Assembly (NCBI GenBank): GCA_902488835.1
Contig: CABTXQ010000005.1
Span: forward strand, 1 to 47,820
DNA: 47,820 bases
From: an uncultured Ileibacterium sp.
GTDB taxonomy: Bacteria; Bacillota; Clostridia; Peptostreptococcales; Anaerovoracaceae
Direction: 5' to 3'
The translations under genes were made by a program, and so were the position numbers. The notes under the pieces are model-generated. The model saw nothing but the letters and a program-made list of their open reading frames with translations, was not told where the DNA came from and ran no database searches. Shown in pieces: positions 39,064-47,820 of this stretch (position 1 is the first letter of the stretch; each line of letters opens with the position of its first letter).

Positions 39064-41031
39064 TTGGATTATTCAAAAATTTTTCTAAAAGAAGCCGTTC
39101 CGACTTCTATAGGCGGTCAGGCTATTATGGAAGGAGTCATGATGCGAAGTAGCCTTTGGACGGCTATGGCATTAAGACTTCCTGATGGTGAAATATATTT
39201 AAAGAGAGAAAGAAACAAACCAAAATCTATGGCAGCGAAGATCCCATTTGTCAGAGGGATATTTTCATTCTTTGACTCTTTTGTGATTGGAATGAAAACA
39301 CTTATGGATTCTGCGGATGTTATTGAACAGTTCATGGAAGATGATGATAAGTCAAAGCCCGGGATTATTGAGAAACACTTTGGCGAAAGAGCGGCATGGA
39401 ATTTTGCAATGGCATTCTCGCTAATTTTTGCACTGGTCGTCTCTATAGGCATATTTGTGATTTTCCCTACATGGGCGGGAGGATTTCTTGATAAGCACAT
39501 CAAAAGCAGCATTGCACTGAACCTTATTGAGGGATTTCTTAGAATAGCAATTTTTATCCTATATACTCTTGCAATATCAAAAATGGAAGATATAAAGAAA
39601 CTTTTCCAGTATCACGGAGCTGAGCACAAAACAATTCATACATTTGAGAATGGACTTGAGCTTACACCTGAGAATGCAGCACAATTTCAAACACTGCATC
39701 CGAGATGCGGAACGAGCTTTGTTATGTTTGTTTTCTTGATCAGTCTACTGCTTTTTTCGTTCTTAGGCTGGCCAAGTCTATTATTAAGAATAATTTCAAG
39801 AATTGCACTTCTCCCTGTTATTGCGGGAATAAGTTATGAACTGTTAAAATGGGCAGGAAGGAGCGATAATACATTAGTAAAGATTCTAAGTACACCGGGA
39901 CTTATGTTACAGAAAATAACAACAAATGAACCAACTGATGAACAACTTGAAATAGCAATGGTTTCACTTAAGGCAGTATTGGCAGGACCTGATGAAACAG
40001 AAATGGAGGCAATTGTGGATAAGGATATGAATATCATCAAAAAAATTGCACTTAAACTGTCCGGTAAAAAGAAAGACGAAAAGGTTAAGACTGATGTCGG
40101 CGGTGCAGCAAATCTGGCAGCGAGCAGGGAAGAGGAAAGTGACAAGCTTGAATTCGAACTGTTCATTGATCCTAGGTCAGTTGCAGGAGTAATTGCACAT
40201 GGGTCAGAAGTCCTTGCAGCAGCAGGTAAGCCTAACGCAAAGCATGATGCAACAGAGATATTTTGCTACGCTATGGGGTATTCGCATTCAGATATTATCA
40301 CAAGGAGCACAGAGGTCATATTTGCAGATGATATCAAAGAATATGAAAAGCTGATAGATAAGAGAGTTTCAGGAGTTCCACTTCAATATATTATAAAAGT
40401 TCAGGGATTTATGGGCTTGCTTATAAGGGTCAATAGCGATGTGCTAATTCCAAGACTAGATACGGAGATTCTTGTTGAACAGACAATAGGATTGATAAGG
40501 GGAAAAGATATTAAATCACCGGTAATTGCGGATGTTTGCACAGGAAGCGGTGCAATCGGTATAGCACTTGCACATGAGTTTCCGGATGCAGAACTTACGA
40601 TGACTGATATAAGCGATAAAGCGATAAGCACTGCAATAAGCAATTCTCAGATCAACGGAGTGTACGAAAGATGTATGTTCCTGACTGGAGATATGTTTGA
40701 AGCTTTATATGAAGGTAAATTATATGACATTATCACATGTAATCCTCCTTACATCAAAACAGACGTTATAGAAACTCTTGATGAAGAGGTTAAGAATCAT
40801 GAACCATTAATAGCATTGAACGGCGGTGAAGATGGGCTGGATTATTATAGAATTATTGCACATAAGGCGGGAAAACATCTGAAAAATGGAGGTAATCTCG
40901 TCCTGGAAATTGGATCAGATCAGGCAGATGAAGTTAAGAGACTTCTGGCAATTACTGGAGAATATGAGAGAATTTTGACAATAAAAGACTTGGCAGGAAT
41001 GGATAGAGTTATAATAGCTGAGAAAAAATAA
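39064..41031 (+). CDS. prmC: Fusion of a DUF1385 membrane protein with release factor glutamine methyltransferase PrmC
   Basis: A 655-residue two-part protein. Residues 1 to about 325 are a DUF1385 protein with about four membrane helices and the conserved GGQAIMEGVMMR and YHGAEHKT (183-190) motifs. A charged linker (about 326-372) follows. Residues about 373-655 are a full-length PrmC: VLIPRLDTE (460-468), SAM motif DVCTGSGAIGI (490-500) and catalytic NPPY (560-563). PrmC methylates the GGQ glutamine of release factors. In many clostridia the two genes are neighbours near rho, so the fusion keeps the order. The start is a TTG at 39064, seven bases after AGAGG. No frameshift or stop separates the halves. 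Confidence 0.92.
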   Translation: MDYSKIFLKEAVPTSIGGQAIMEGVMMRSSLWTAMALRLPDGEIYLKRERNKPKSMAAKIPFVRGIFSFFDSFVIGMKTLMDSADVIEQFMEDDDKSKPGIIEKHFGERAAWNFAMAFSLIFALVVSIGIFVIFPTWAGGFLDKHIKSSIALNLIEGFLRIAIFILYTLAISKMEDIKKLFQYHGAEHKTIHTFENGLELTPENAAQFQTLHPRCGTSFVMFVFLISLLLFSFLGWPSLLLRIISRIALLPVIAGISYELLKWAGRSDNTLVKILSTPGLMLQKITTNEPTDEQLEIAMVSLKAVLAGPDETEMEAIVDKDMNIIKKIALKLSGKKKDEKVKTDVGGAANLAASREEESDKLEFELFIDPRSVAGVIAHGSEVLAAAGKPNAKHDATEIFCYAMGYSHSDIITRSTEVIFADDIKEYEKLIDKRVSGVPLQYIIKVQGFMGLLIRVNSDVLIPRLDTEILVEQTIGLIRGKDIKSPVIADVCTGSGAIGIALAHEFPDAELTMTDISDKAISTAISNSQINGVYERCMFLTGDMFEALYEGKLYDIITCNPPYIKTDVIETLDEEVKNHEPLIALNGGEDGLDYYRIIAHKAGKHLKNGGNLVLEIGSDQADEVKRLLAITGEYERILTIKDLAGMDRVIIAEKK

Positions 41032-41062
41032 TCCTCCCAATCTAAATGAGAAAGGATCAAAC

Positions 41063-42130
41063 ATGAATATTGCAGTTATTTTTGGCGGAAAATCATCTGA
41101 ACATGAGATTTCAAGGATGTCTGCAGCAACTGTACTCAAATGGCTTAATGAAGATGAGAATGAAATACTAAGGATTGGAATAGATAAGAGCGGTAAATGG
41201 TATCTGACGGATGCAAGAATTGAAGATATTGAAAATGGAAGATGGGAAATGGATAATACAAATAAACCTGCATATATTGTTCCGGACCCTAGTGTTCAGG
41301 GCATTTTGATTCTTGATCAAGGAGAGATATCGATAAAAAAGATAGATGTTGTATTCCCTGTTCTTCATGGAGATCATGGAGAAGATGGAGATATTCAGGG
41401 GCTTTTGAATATGGCGGAAATCCCATACGTAGGTCCAGGGGTTTTAGCATCGGCGAATAGCATGGATAAGTCTATAACAAAGAAATTAGTCTCTTTTACC
41501 GGTATAAAACAGGCAAAATATATAGTAATAAAAAAACATGATTACGATAACGACCGAAAGAAAGAGATCGATAGGGTAAAGGATAAGTTCAACGAAGATT
41601 ACAATCTCTTTGTAAAACCGGCTTCGGCAGGTTCATCTGTTGGAGCATCTGCTGTTAAAAGCGAAAAAGAGCTTGTTGATGCAATAGATTTAGCTTTAAG
41701 TTTTGACTGTAAAGCCCTTGTTGAGGAGAAAATTACGGGAAGGGAGATCGAAGTTGCAGTAATCGGTAATGATGAACCAAAGGCGAGCGATGTAGGAGAA
41801 ATACTTTCTGCTGGAGAGTTCTACGATTATGAGTCGAAATACAATAATCCCGAATCAAAAACAAGAGTCATCGAGGATCTTTCACGCGATATAATCGACG
41901 ATATCAGGGAAAAGGCGATAAACATCTATAAGGCACTCGACTGCAAGGGGCTTTCGAGAGTTGATTTTTTCTATACGGAGGACGGTGAAGTTATTTTCAA
42001 TGAGATAAATACGCTTCCAGGATTTACTAAGATAAGCATGTATCCAAGTCTTTGGAAAGCTAAGGGGATCTCGGGAGAAGAACTTGTTCTGAAATTAATT
42101 AATTTGGCACTAGAAGAAAATTCTAAATAA
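41063..42130 (+). CDS. ddl: D-alanine--D-alanine ligase
   Basis: A 355-residue ATP-grasp ligase that makes the D-Ala-D-Ala end of wall peptides. The N-terminal FGGKSSEHEIS is the usual substrate loop, EEKITGREIEVAV is in the ATP-binding part, and the C-terminal FNEINTLPGFTKISMYPSLW carries the metal-binding N-E-x-N and serine/tyrosine residues. The YDYESKY segment looks like the D-Ala type rather than the D-Ala-D-Lac (vancomycin-resistance) type, but this needs an alignment. AGAAAGGATC provides the ribosome binding site. Confidence 0.95.
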   Translation: MNIAVIFGGKSSEHEISRMSAATVLKWLNEDENEILRIGIDKSGKWYLTDARIEDIENGRWEMDNTNKPAYIVPDPSVQGILILDQGEISIKKIDVVFPVLHGDHGEDGDIQGLLNMAEIPYVGPGVLASANSMDKSITKKLVSFTGIKQAKYIVIKKHDYDNDRKKEIDRVKDKFNEDYNLFVKPASAGSSVGASAVKSEKELVDAIDLALSFDCKALVEEKITGREIEVAVIGNDEPKASDVGEILSAGEFYDYESKYNNPESKTRVIEDLSRDIIDDIREKAINIYKALDCKGLSRVDFFYTEDGEVIFNEINTLPGFTKISMYPSLWKAKGISGEELVLKLINLALEENSK

Positions 42131-42134
42131 AAAT

Positions 42135-43403
42135 ATGTACAATATTCCCAATCAGACGAAAACAATACTTGAGATTATTGAAAACGCAGGATTTGAAGCC
42201 TATATAGTTGGCGGAGCTGTTAGGGATATCCTGATTGGAAGAACGCCAAGTGACTGGGATATTACGACAAATGCAATACCTGACGATATAGAGAAAATCT
42301 TTGGTCGAATAAAAGGATATAGAACAGAGCCGACAGGCAAGAAAAACGGTACAATAACAGTTATATCTTATCTGGGAAGACAAACTGTATATTATGAAAT
42401 AACAACTTATCGAATTGACGGGAGGTACAGCGATTGCCGCCACCCTGATTATATTTGCTTTTCAAAGAATCTTACCGAAGATTTAATACGTAGAGATTTT
42501 ACAATCAATGCGATTGCAATGGATAGATATGGGAACATCATAGATCCTGTTTTCGGCATTAACGATATTAAAGAAAAACTGATAAAAGCTGTCGGTTCGC
42601 CGGCGGCTCGTTTTAGTGAGGATGCTCTTAGGATACTTAGGGGGATACGTCTTGAATCAGAGTTAAAGGAATTCGGTTTCAAAATAGAGAAAACGACAGA
42701 AGAAGCTATGATTTTCCAAAAGTTGGGGCTAAAGTATATATCAGAAGAAAGGATTCAAAACGAATTTAACAGGATAATGTTATCATTCGGAGCATCTGAT
42801 GTTTTAGGAAAATATAAAGAAATTATTGAGGTTATTATACCTGAACTTGAGCAAGGCAAAGGTTTTAACGAAAAAGCAGTACAGGGTCTTAACAATATAA
42901 AAATTAAGTACGATGAAAATACAGATGATCTTCTTTCGGTAAGATTTGCTGCATTTTTTTCTCATACAGATAACCCTGAAGCGATTTTACTTAGGCTTAA
43001 ATATAGTAGAAGAATTATTTCAGACACATTATTTCTAATTAAAAATCAAAAAATTATCTTTAATTCCACTAGAATAGATGCTAGAAAAAAGTTAAACCAG
43101 TTTGGGGAAAGGAAGCTTAACATGCTAATTTCCCTGAAAAAAGCTCAGAACGAACATATGTCTACTGATAAAATACAAAGCATAGATGGATTTGAACAAA
43201 TTGTTCAGGATGTCATTGATAATGGGGATTGTTTCAAATTATCCGATCTCGCAGTTGACGGAAATGATATTATTGCCCTTGGAGTTGAAGAGGGACCTGA
43301 GATTGGGAAGATATTGAAATATATACTTGACGGAGTAATTCAAGGCAGAATTTCAAATAATAGGGAATCAATTATAAAAGATGTTAAAAATAATTTTGAC
43401 TGA
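42135..43403 (+). CDS. cca: CCA tRNA nucleotidyltransferase / poly(A) polymerase family protein
   Basis: A 422-residue class II nucleotidyltransferase. The head domain has YIVGGAVRDILIGR and SDWDITTNA (the catalytic D-x-D), RRDFTINAIAMD is the neck motif, and EDALRILRGIRLESEL follows. It adds or repairs the 3' CCA of tRNAs. The tRNA-Arg in this window already encodes CCA, so repair or other tRNAs would be the substrate. It begins four bases after ddl and is the last gene before the nfnA promoter. Confidence 0.94.
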   Translation: MYNIPNQTKTILEIIENAGFEAYIVGGAVRDILIGRTPSDWDITTNAIPDDIEKIFGRIKGYRTEPTGKKNGTITVISYLGRQTVYYEITTYRIDGRYSDCRHPDYICFSKNLTEDLIRRDFTINAIAMDRYGNIIDPVFGINDIKEKLIKAVGSPAARFSEDALRILRGIRLESELKEFGFKIEKTTEEAMIFQKLGLKYISEERIQNEFNRIMLSFGASDVLGKYKEIIEVIIPELEQGKGFNEKAVQGLNNIKIKYDENTDDLLSVRFAAFFSHTDNPEAILLRLKYSRRIISDTLFLIKNQKIIFNSTRIDARKKLNQFGERKLNMLISLKKAQNEHMSTDKIQSIDGFEQIVQDVIDNGDCFKLSDLAVDGNDIIALGVEEGPEIGKILKYILDGVIQGRISNNRESIIKDVKNNFD

Positions 43404-43410
43404 ACATTCA

Positions 43411-43439
43411 TTGTAATAGAGATTTTCTAATGGTATATT
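43411..43439 (+). promoter_or_regulatory. SigA-type promoter of nfnA-nfnB
   Basis: TTGTAA (43411-43416), 17-base spacer, TATATT (43434-43439), 31 bases before the nfnA start codon, which also has a GAAAGGGG ribosome binding site. Confidence 0.6.
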
Positions 43440-43470
43440 TATCTTGAGTGATTAGAAAGGGGTATTAATA

Positions 43471-44319
43471 ATGCATAAGATAGTTGATAAAAAACAGCTC
43501 AATCATGATATGTTTATGCTGGAATTTGAGGCACCATATGTTGCTCTAAAGGCAAAACCCGGGCAGTTTATAATTTTTAGGGTTGATGAGTACGGAGAGA
43601 GAGTTCCGCTCACGATGGCTGGAAGCAATAAAGATAAGGGAACAGTAAGTATAATTTTTCAGAGCGTAGGTAGGTCAACTAAGCTTTTGTCAGAACTTGA
43701 AATAGGGGATTATATTCTCGATGTTTCAGGACCACTCGGCAAGGCAACGAAGATAGATGGACTCAAGAAAGTATGCGTTGTTGGAGGAGGCACAGGTAAT
43801 GCACTAGCTTATCCTGTGGCCAAAGGACTTCATGATGGAGGAGTTCATGTAGATATGATTTCAGGGTTCAAGACTGCGGACCTTGTAGTTCTTGAAGATG
43901 AATTTAAAGCGGCCGTAGACAAATTTTATCTCTTAACAGATGACGGATCAAAGGGAGAGAAGGGATTCACGACAGATAAATTAAAGCAGCTTATAGAAGA
44001 CGGAAATCAGTATGATGAAGTAATAACCGTGGGACCGCCTATTATGATGAAATTCGTATGTGAGGTAACAAAGCCTTATAACATACCTACAATCGCTTCG
44101 CTAACTGCTCTTATGATAGATGGAACAGGCATGTGCGGTGGTTGCAGAGTTAGCATAGATGGAGAGAAAAAATATGTATGCGTTGATGGCCCGGAATTCG
44201 ACGGTCAGAAGGTTGATTGGGATAAATTGATTGCACGTAACGCATATTATATGGATGAAGAAACAGAAGAAAAAAACCACGTGTGCAGAATAACAGGAGG
44301 AATTCGCCGTTATGAATAA
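43471..44319 (+). CDS. nfnA: NADH-dependent ferredoxin:NADP+ oxidoreductase, small subunit NfnA
   Basis: A 282-residue FAD/NAD-binding and [2Fe-2S] protein of the DHOD-electron-transfer/SudB family. The flavin domain shows RVPLTMA and SVGRSTKLL, the NAD site GGGTGNALAYPVAKG (about 105-119), and the C-terminal cluster motif DGTGMCGGCRVS plus a later cysteine: Asp217, Cys222, Cys225 and Cys237, the unusual Asp-plus-three-Cys set of NfnA. The overlapping NfnB gene makes the assignment firm. NfnAB links NADPH formation to reduced ferredoxin and NADH by flavin-based bifurcation. Confidence 0.93.
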   Translation: MHKIVDKKQLNHDMFMLEFEAPYVALKAKPGQFIIFRVDEYGERVPLTMAGSNKDKGTVSIIFQSVGRSTKLLSELEIGDYILDVSGPLGKATKIDGLKKVCVVGGGTGNALAYPVAKGLHDGGVHVDMISGFKTADLVVLEDEFKAAVDKFYLLTDDGSKGEKGFTTDKLKQLIEDGNQYDEVITVGPPIMMKFVCEVTKPYNIPTIASLTALMIDGTGMCGGCRVSIDGEKKYVCVDGPEFDGQKVDWDKLIARNAYYMDEETEEKNHVCRITGGIRRYE

Positions 44320-45709
44320 GCAGAAAACAAAGACTCCCATGCCCTCACAGGAACCGAACATTAGAAACTCCAATTTCGATGAGGTTGCACTTGGATATAC
44401 GGAGGAAATGGCTGTTAACGAGGCGGAAAGATGTATTCACTGTAAGAACAAACCATGTGTGGACGGGTGTCCTGTAAATGTCAGAATTCCGGAATTCATA
44501 TCGAAGGTATCTGAGAAAGAGTTCAAAGAAGCATACGAAATACTGACTTCTACAAATTCGCTACCTGCAGTATGTGGAAGGGTCTGCCCTCAAGAGAATC
44601 AGTGCGAAGGAAAATGCACAAGGGGAAAAAATGGGGAACCGGTTGCTGTAGGAAGACTCGAAAGATTTGTCGCCGACTGGCATAGAGAGCATGTTGGTAA
44701 TAAGGATATAAAGGAAAAAGAAAAAAATGGCCACAAGGTTGCTATTATTGGTGCAGGTCCGGCAGGCCTTACATGTGCAGGAGACCTTGTCAACAAAGGA
44801 TATGATGTAACGGTATTTGAAGGACTTCATAAAGAAGGCGGTGTTCTTGTATACGGCATTCCGGAGTTCAGACTTCCGAAGGATATAGTTGCATATGAGA
44901 TAGATACACTTAAGAAAAAAGGAGTCAGGTTCATAGATAATGTTGTTGTCGGGAAATCAATATACATTGATGATCTCTTTGATGAGGGATATGAAAGTAT
45001 CTTCATTGGAACAGGAGCGGGACTCCCAAAATTCATGAATATTCCTGGAGAAGATCTTGTCGGCGTCTATTCTGCTAATGAATATTTGACTAGAATTAAT
45101 CTTATGAAGGCATACAGATCAGATTATGACACACCGATAAAGAAGAATAAGACAGTTGTTGTCGTTGGTGGCGGAAATGTGGCAATGGACGCATGCCGCT
45201 GTGCAAAGAGGATGGGTGCAGATGTTCATCTTGTTTACAGAAGATCAAGGGAAGAGATGCCTGCAAGAAATGAAGAAATAGAGCATGCAGAAGAAGAAGG
45301 TATCAAATTCCACCTCTTAAATAACCCTGTTGAAATCCTTGGTGATGAGAAAAATTATGTAAGAGCTGTACGGGTCATTAAGATGGAACTTGGGAAACCA
45401 GATGAGAGCGGTAGGAGAAGACCGGTTGCAATTCCTGAATCTGAATTTGAAATTGAGTGTGATGCCGTAATAATGGCGATAGGAACAAGGCTAAATGCAC
45501 TTATTCACGATACTACACCTGGAATAGAGCTTAGTGAGCGTGGTGGAATTGGTGCAGACGAGGAAACAGGTGCTACTTCAAGAGAAGGAGTGTATGCAGG
45601 TGGTGATGCTGTAACAGGAGCTGCTACTGTAATAAAAGCAATGGGAGCCGGCAAGAAGGCAGCGGCTTCAATAGATGAGTATATTAAAGGTAAAGGTAAG
45701 AAGAATTGA
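44312..45709 (+). CDS. nfnB: NADH-dependent ferredoxin:NADP+ oxidoreductase, large subunit NfnB
   Basis: A 465-residue protein homologous to the glutamate synthase small subunit. The N-terminal part binds two [4Fe-4S] clusters through Cys41, 44, 49, 53 and Cys88, 92, 98, 102. An FAD Rossmann motif IIGAGPAGLTCAGDL and an NADP-binding motif VVGGGNVAMDACRCAKR follow, then YRRSREEMPA. No glutamate synthase large subunit is present nearby, and nfnA overlaps it by 8 bases, so NfnB is preferred over GltD. The C-terminus (GVYAGGDAVTGAATVIKAMG) is complete. Confidence 0.93.
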   Translation: MNKQKTKTPMPSQEPNIRNSNFDEVALGYTEEMAVNEAERCIHCKNKPCVDGCPVNVRIPEFISKVSEKEFKEAYEILTSTNSLPAVCGRVCPQENQCEGKCTRGKNGEPVAVGRLERFVADWHREHVGNKDIKEKEKNGHKVAIIGAGPAGLTCAGDLVNKGYDVTVFEGLHKEGGVLVYGIPEFRLPKDIVAYEIDTLKKKGVRFIDNVVVGKSIYIDDLFDEGYESIFIGTGAGLPKFMNIPGEDLVGVYSANEYLTRINLMKAYRSDYDTPIKKNKTVVVVGGGNVAMDACRCAKRMGADVHLVYRRSREEMPARNEEIEHAEEEGIKFHLLNNPVEILGDEKNYVRAVRVIKMELGKPDESGRRRPVAIPESEFEIECDAVIMAIGTRLNALIHDTTPGIELSERGGIGADEETGATSREGVYAGGDAVTGAATVIKAMGAGKKAAASIDEYIKGKGKKN

Positions 45710-46422
45710 AATTAGATTTAGATAAGGTAGAAGGCGCAATTTTTGACATCGATGGAACACTTCTTGACAGTATGAATACATGGTTTACAGTGGGAGTTCG
45801 TTACCTAAAGACGCTAGGAATACATACGGACGAAAGTCTTGGTCTAATATTGTTCAGCATGACAATGACTGAAGCTGCAAAATATATGATTAAAAACTTC
45901 GATTTGATGAACAACGAACTTTTTAGAGAAAAAATTGTATCAAAAGTTGGCGAGGAATCAGGACTTGAAAAAATTGCTGAATTCTTTGGTGAAGAGATGG
46001 CTGAAAGTATGCAATCTTTTTACAAAGATGATGTGATGCCAAGAAAAGGTGCCATTGAGCTTATCGAAATATTTGATAGAGAAGGAATACCGATGTCTAT
46101 TGCGACGTCAACGCACATAGATCTTCTTATGCCAGCATTAGAAAGACTAGATATATCAAAATACTTCAAGACCGTAATAAGTGCGAGTGCACTTAAGATA
46201 AGCAAGAGTACGCCAGAGCCATTTAACCGTTGCATGGAGGCGATGGACCTAAAAGCAGGACCTGGCATATGGGTCTTTGAAGATGGACTTTATGCTATAA
46301 AGACGGCAAAAAATATCGGCCTTAGCACAGTTGGAATCTACGACGAAATAAGTCGTAACGACTGGGACGAAATAAAAAATATATCGGACATAAGCGTAAT
46401 GGAGCTAGATGAGCTTATATAA
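45706..46422 (+). CDS. HAD superfamily phosphatase/phosphoglucomutase-like protein
   Basis: A 238-residue HAD-type hydrolase: motif I DIDGTLLDS (about 14-22) with the nucleophile aspartate, an alpha-helical cap (about 25-100), motif II IATSTH (about 128-133), a lysine in ISKSTPEPFNR (motif III) and a motif IV acidic region (VFEDGLYAIKTAK). It belongs to the class with beta-phosphoglucomutase and phosphoglycolate phosphatases; the substrate is unknown. The start is a TTG overlapping the nfnB stop codon, preceded by AAAGG. It ends with an 18-base convergent overlap with coaBC. Confidence 0.88.
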   Translation: MKLDLDKVEGAIFDIDGTLLDSMNTWFTVGVRYLKTLGIHTDESLGLILFSMTMTEAAKYMIKNFDLMNNELFREKIVSKVGEESGLEKIAEFFGEEMAESMQSFYKDDVMPRKGAIELIEIFDREGIPMSIATSTHIDLLMPALERLDISKYFKTVISASALKISKSTPEPFNRCMEAMDLKAGPGIWVFEDGLYAIKTAKNIGLSTVGIYDEISRNDWDEIKNISDISVMELDELI

Positions 46423-47619
46423 CTCGAGTGCTTCATCTATAATTTTGACTGCAGTATCGAACTTGGATAGTTTTCCAAGTTCTTTATTTTTGTCATGAGT
46501 TATCAAAGTTATGACATTCGTATCCTTTTCAAATCCTGCACCTTCAGTCCTTAAGCTGTTTGCTGCAATCAGATCTATTTTCTTTTTAGTGAGCTTTTTC
46601 CTTGAGTTTTCGATAAGGTTCTCCGTCTCCATTGAGAAACCACATATAACCTGCTTGGAGTTTGATAACCCCAAATTACGCATGCTTGCAATCTCAGATA
46701 GAATATCCTTTGTCCTTACGAGGTCAATCTTCATATCATCATCACTTTTTTTGATCTTGTTTTCTGCATGAATCTTAGGGGAGTAGTCAGCGACAGCTGC
46801 AGCCATGAATACGATGTCAGAATCGATTGTCTCTTTGGTCATGACGTCATACAATTCAGAAGCACTTTTTATATTAACAATATTTACAAAAGGCGGAGTG
46901 CTTATCTTTACATGACCGGTTACAAGATGAACATCGGCACCTCTTAGCATGCAAGCCTTTGCAAGTGCGTATCCCATCTTGCCACTTGAATGATTGGTAA
47001 TAAAACGTACGGGGTCAATATCCTCTTCTGTAGGACCTGCACTTATTAGAACCTTAAGACCACTCATATCTTTATCAAAAGCAATCTCTCTATATACGTA
47101 TTCAGCAAGAACATCGGGTTCAGGCATTTTCCCGGCTCCTATGTCGCCACAGGCAAGGAATCCCTCGTCGGGTTCAATTACCGTAAATCTGTAATGCCTT
47201 AACTTTTCAATATTGTCTAGGGTAATTGGATTAAGGAGCATACCTGTATTCATTGCAGGAGCAACTATCTTAGGACATTTAGCAGCTAGAAGCACAGTTG
47301 TTAGCATATCATCAGCTATTCCGTTTGAAGCTTTTGCGATAAAATCGGCAGAAGCAGGAGCAACTATAATAAGATCAGCAGCCTTTGCAAGGGAAATATG
47401 CCTGGCATCAAACTGGAAATTACGATCGAAGGTATCAATGTGACATTTATTTCCGGTCAAAGTCTCAAATGTAAGTGGTGTTACGAATTTTGAACCGTTT
47501 TCAGTCATTATCACATGTACATCAGCACCCTGCTTTTTTAACAGACGAACTAGATACGGAATTTTATATGCAGCGATACTTCCCGTTACTCCAATAATTA
47601 CAGTCTTGCCGGTAAGCAT
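46405..47619 (-). CDS. coaBC: Phosphopantothenoylcysteine decarboxylase / phosphopantothenate-cysteine ligase
   Basis: A bifunctional CoA-biosynthesis enzyme of 404 residues. The N-terminal flavin-dependent CoaC part begins IIGVTGSIAAYK and has the active-site histidine in HISLAKAADLI, PAMNTGML and the LACGDIGAGKM cysteine motif. The C-terminal CoaB ligase part shows VLISAGPTEEDIDPVRFITN and DLIAANS. The start at 47619 is chosen over the ATG two codons upstream because AAAGGAGA lies seven bases away from it and too close to the other. Convergent with the HAD gene and read against replication. Confidence 0.95.
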   Translation of the reverse strand: MLTGKTVIIGVTGSIAAYKIPYLVRLLKKQGADVHVIMTENGSKFVTPLTFETLTGNKCHIDTFDRNFQFDARHISLAKAADLIIVAPASADFIAKASNGIADDMLTTVLLAAKCPKIVAPAMNTGMLLNPITLDNIEKLRHYRFTVIEPDEGFLACGDIGAGKMPEPDVLAEYVYREIAFDKDMSGLKVLISAGPTEEDIDPVRFITNHSSGKMGYALAKACMLRGADVHLVTGHVKISTPPFVNIVNIKSASELYDVMTKETIDSDIVFMAAAVADYSPKIHAENKIKKSDDDMKIDLVRTKDILSEIASMRNLGLSNSKQVICGFSMETENLIENSRKKLTKKKIDLIAANSLRTEGAGFEKDTNVITLITHDKNKELGKLSKFDTAVKIIDEALELYKLI

Positions 47620-47734
47620 AGACATTCTCCTTTCATTTAGAGGCTTAGATATGTATTAATACTTTATTATTTTATCATGTAAAAAGCATAATATTCAATC
47701 ATTTAAAAATATATTCAAAGCGAAAATTTTATGA

Positions 47735-47781
47735 TATAATGACTAAAAAAATTGACAATATGAGGGTATTAGAAACATAAT
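47735..47781 (+). promoter_or_regulatory. Possible promoter elements before the (GACA)n reading frame
   Basis: A TATAAT lies at 47735-47740 with only poor -35 matches. TTGACA (47752-47757) with CATAAT (47776-47781), 18-base spacer, is another candidate, but it would start transcription inside the repeat. A GAGGG at 47762-47766 lies 16 bases before the ATG, rather far. Confidence 0.35.
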
Positions 47782-47782
47782 T

Positions 47783-47820
<38 letters not shown>

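Noticed and set aside
44312..45709. Glutamate synthase small subunit (GltD) for the 465-residue protein
   Set aside because: No glutamate synthase large subunit is adjacent, while an overlapping NfnA with the Asp-plus-three-Cys motif is, so NfnB is the better call.

Overview
The window is the chromosomal replication-origin neighbourhood of an AT-rich, low-GC Gram-positive anaerobe, most likely a member of the Clostridia. Evidence for this is the Firmicutes-type order around the origin (rpmH-rnpA-yidD-yidC-jag-mnmE-mnmG-rsmG-parA-parB on one side; dnaA-dnaN-recF-gyrB-gyrA on the other), strong AGGAGG-type ribosome binding sites, consensus SigA promoters, and fermentative enzymes (NfnAB transhydrogenase, a butyrate/4-hydroxybutyrate-type CoA-transferase, a stand-alone cyclodeaminase/cyclohydrolase). 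A family-level placement (for example Mogibacterium-like, Family XIII) is only a guess.

Layout. Genes left of about 18.7 kb run mostly on the minus strand and genes right of 19.0 kb mostly on the plus strand, so both arms are read away from the origin. Left arm from the end inward: truncated secreted wall-binding protein, sodium symporter, CoA-transferase, NlpC/P60 hydrolase, tRNA-Arg(CCU), cyclodeaminase, rpsF-ssb-rpsR, a small plus-strand HTH/membrane pair, dtd, plus-strand plsC and a flavoprotein, nitroreductase, gyrA, gyrB, recF, dnaN, dnaA. The origin looks bipartite. A DnaA-box cluster lies between dnaA and rpmH (about 18.89-18.93 kb). A second element between dnaN and dnaA (17.24-17.29 kb) has two abutting DnaA boxes, TAG trinucleotide repeats and an AT-rich tract, the architecture of a basal unwinding element. 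Two perfect parS sites sit at 24,986 (inside rsmG) and 25,563.

Right arm. After mnmE-mnmG-rsmG comes a run of about 17.7 kb (parA to cca) with no visible terminator. It mixes chromosome segregation (parAB), c-di-AMP turnover (gdpP-like), ribosome and replication (rplI, dnaB, a DnaD-type protein), envelope (M23 peptidase, FtsB/DivIC-like, LtaS-like, ddl), RNA processing (rnmV, rsmA, cca), rho and release-factor methylation (prmC). NfnAB, a HAD phosphatase and convergent coaBC follow. The window ends inside a (GACA)n tetranucleotide tract placed right after a possible start codon.

Most of the window is conserved core genome. The unusual items are: a DnaD-domain protein that carries the N-terminal zinc domain of a DnaC-type helicase loader but no AAA+ domain; a DUF1385-PrmC fusion; a GdpP-like phosphodiesterase without its membrane anchor; the (GACA)n tract as a possible phase-variation switch; and several promoter, terminator and leader arrangements. 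I saw no CRISPR array, transposase, prophage or defence island.
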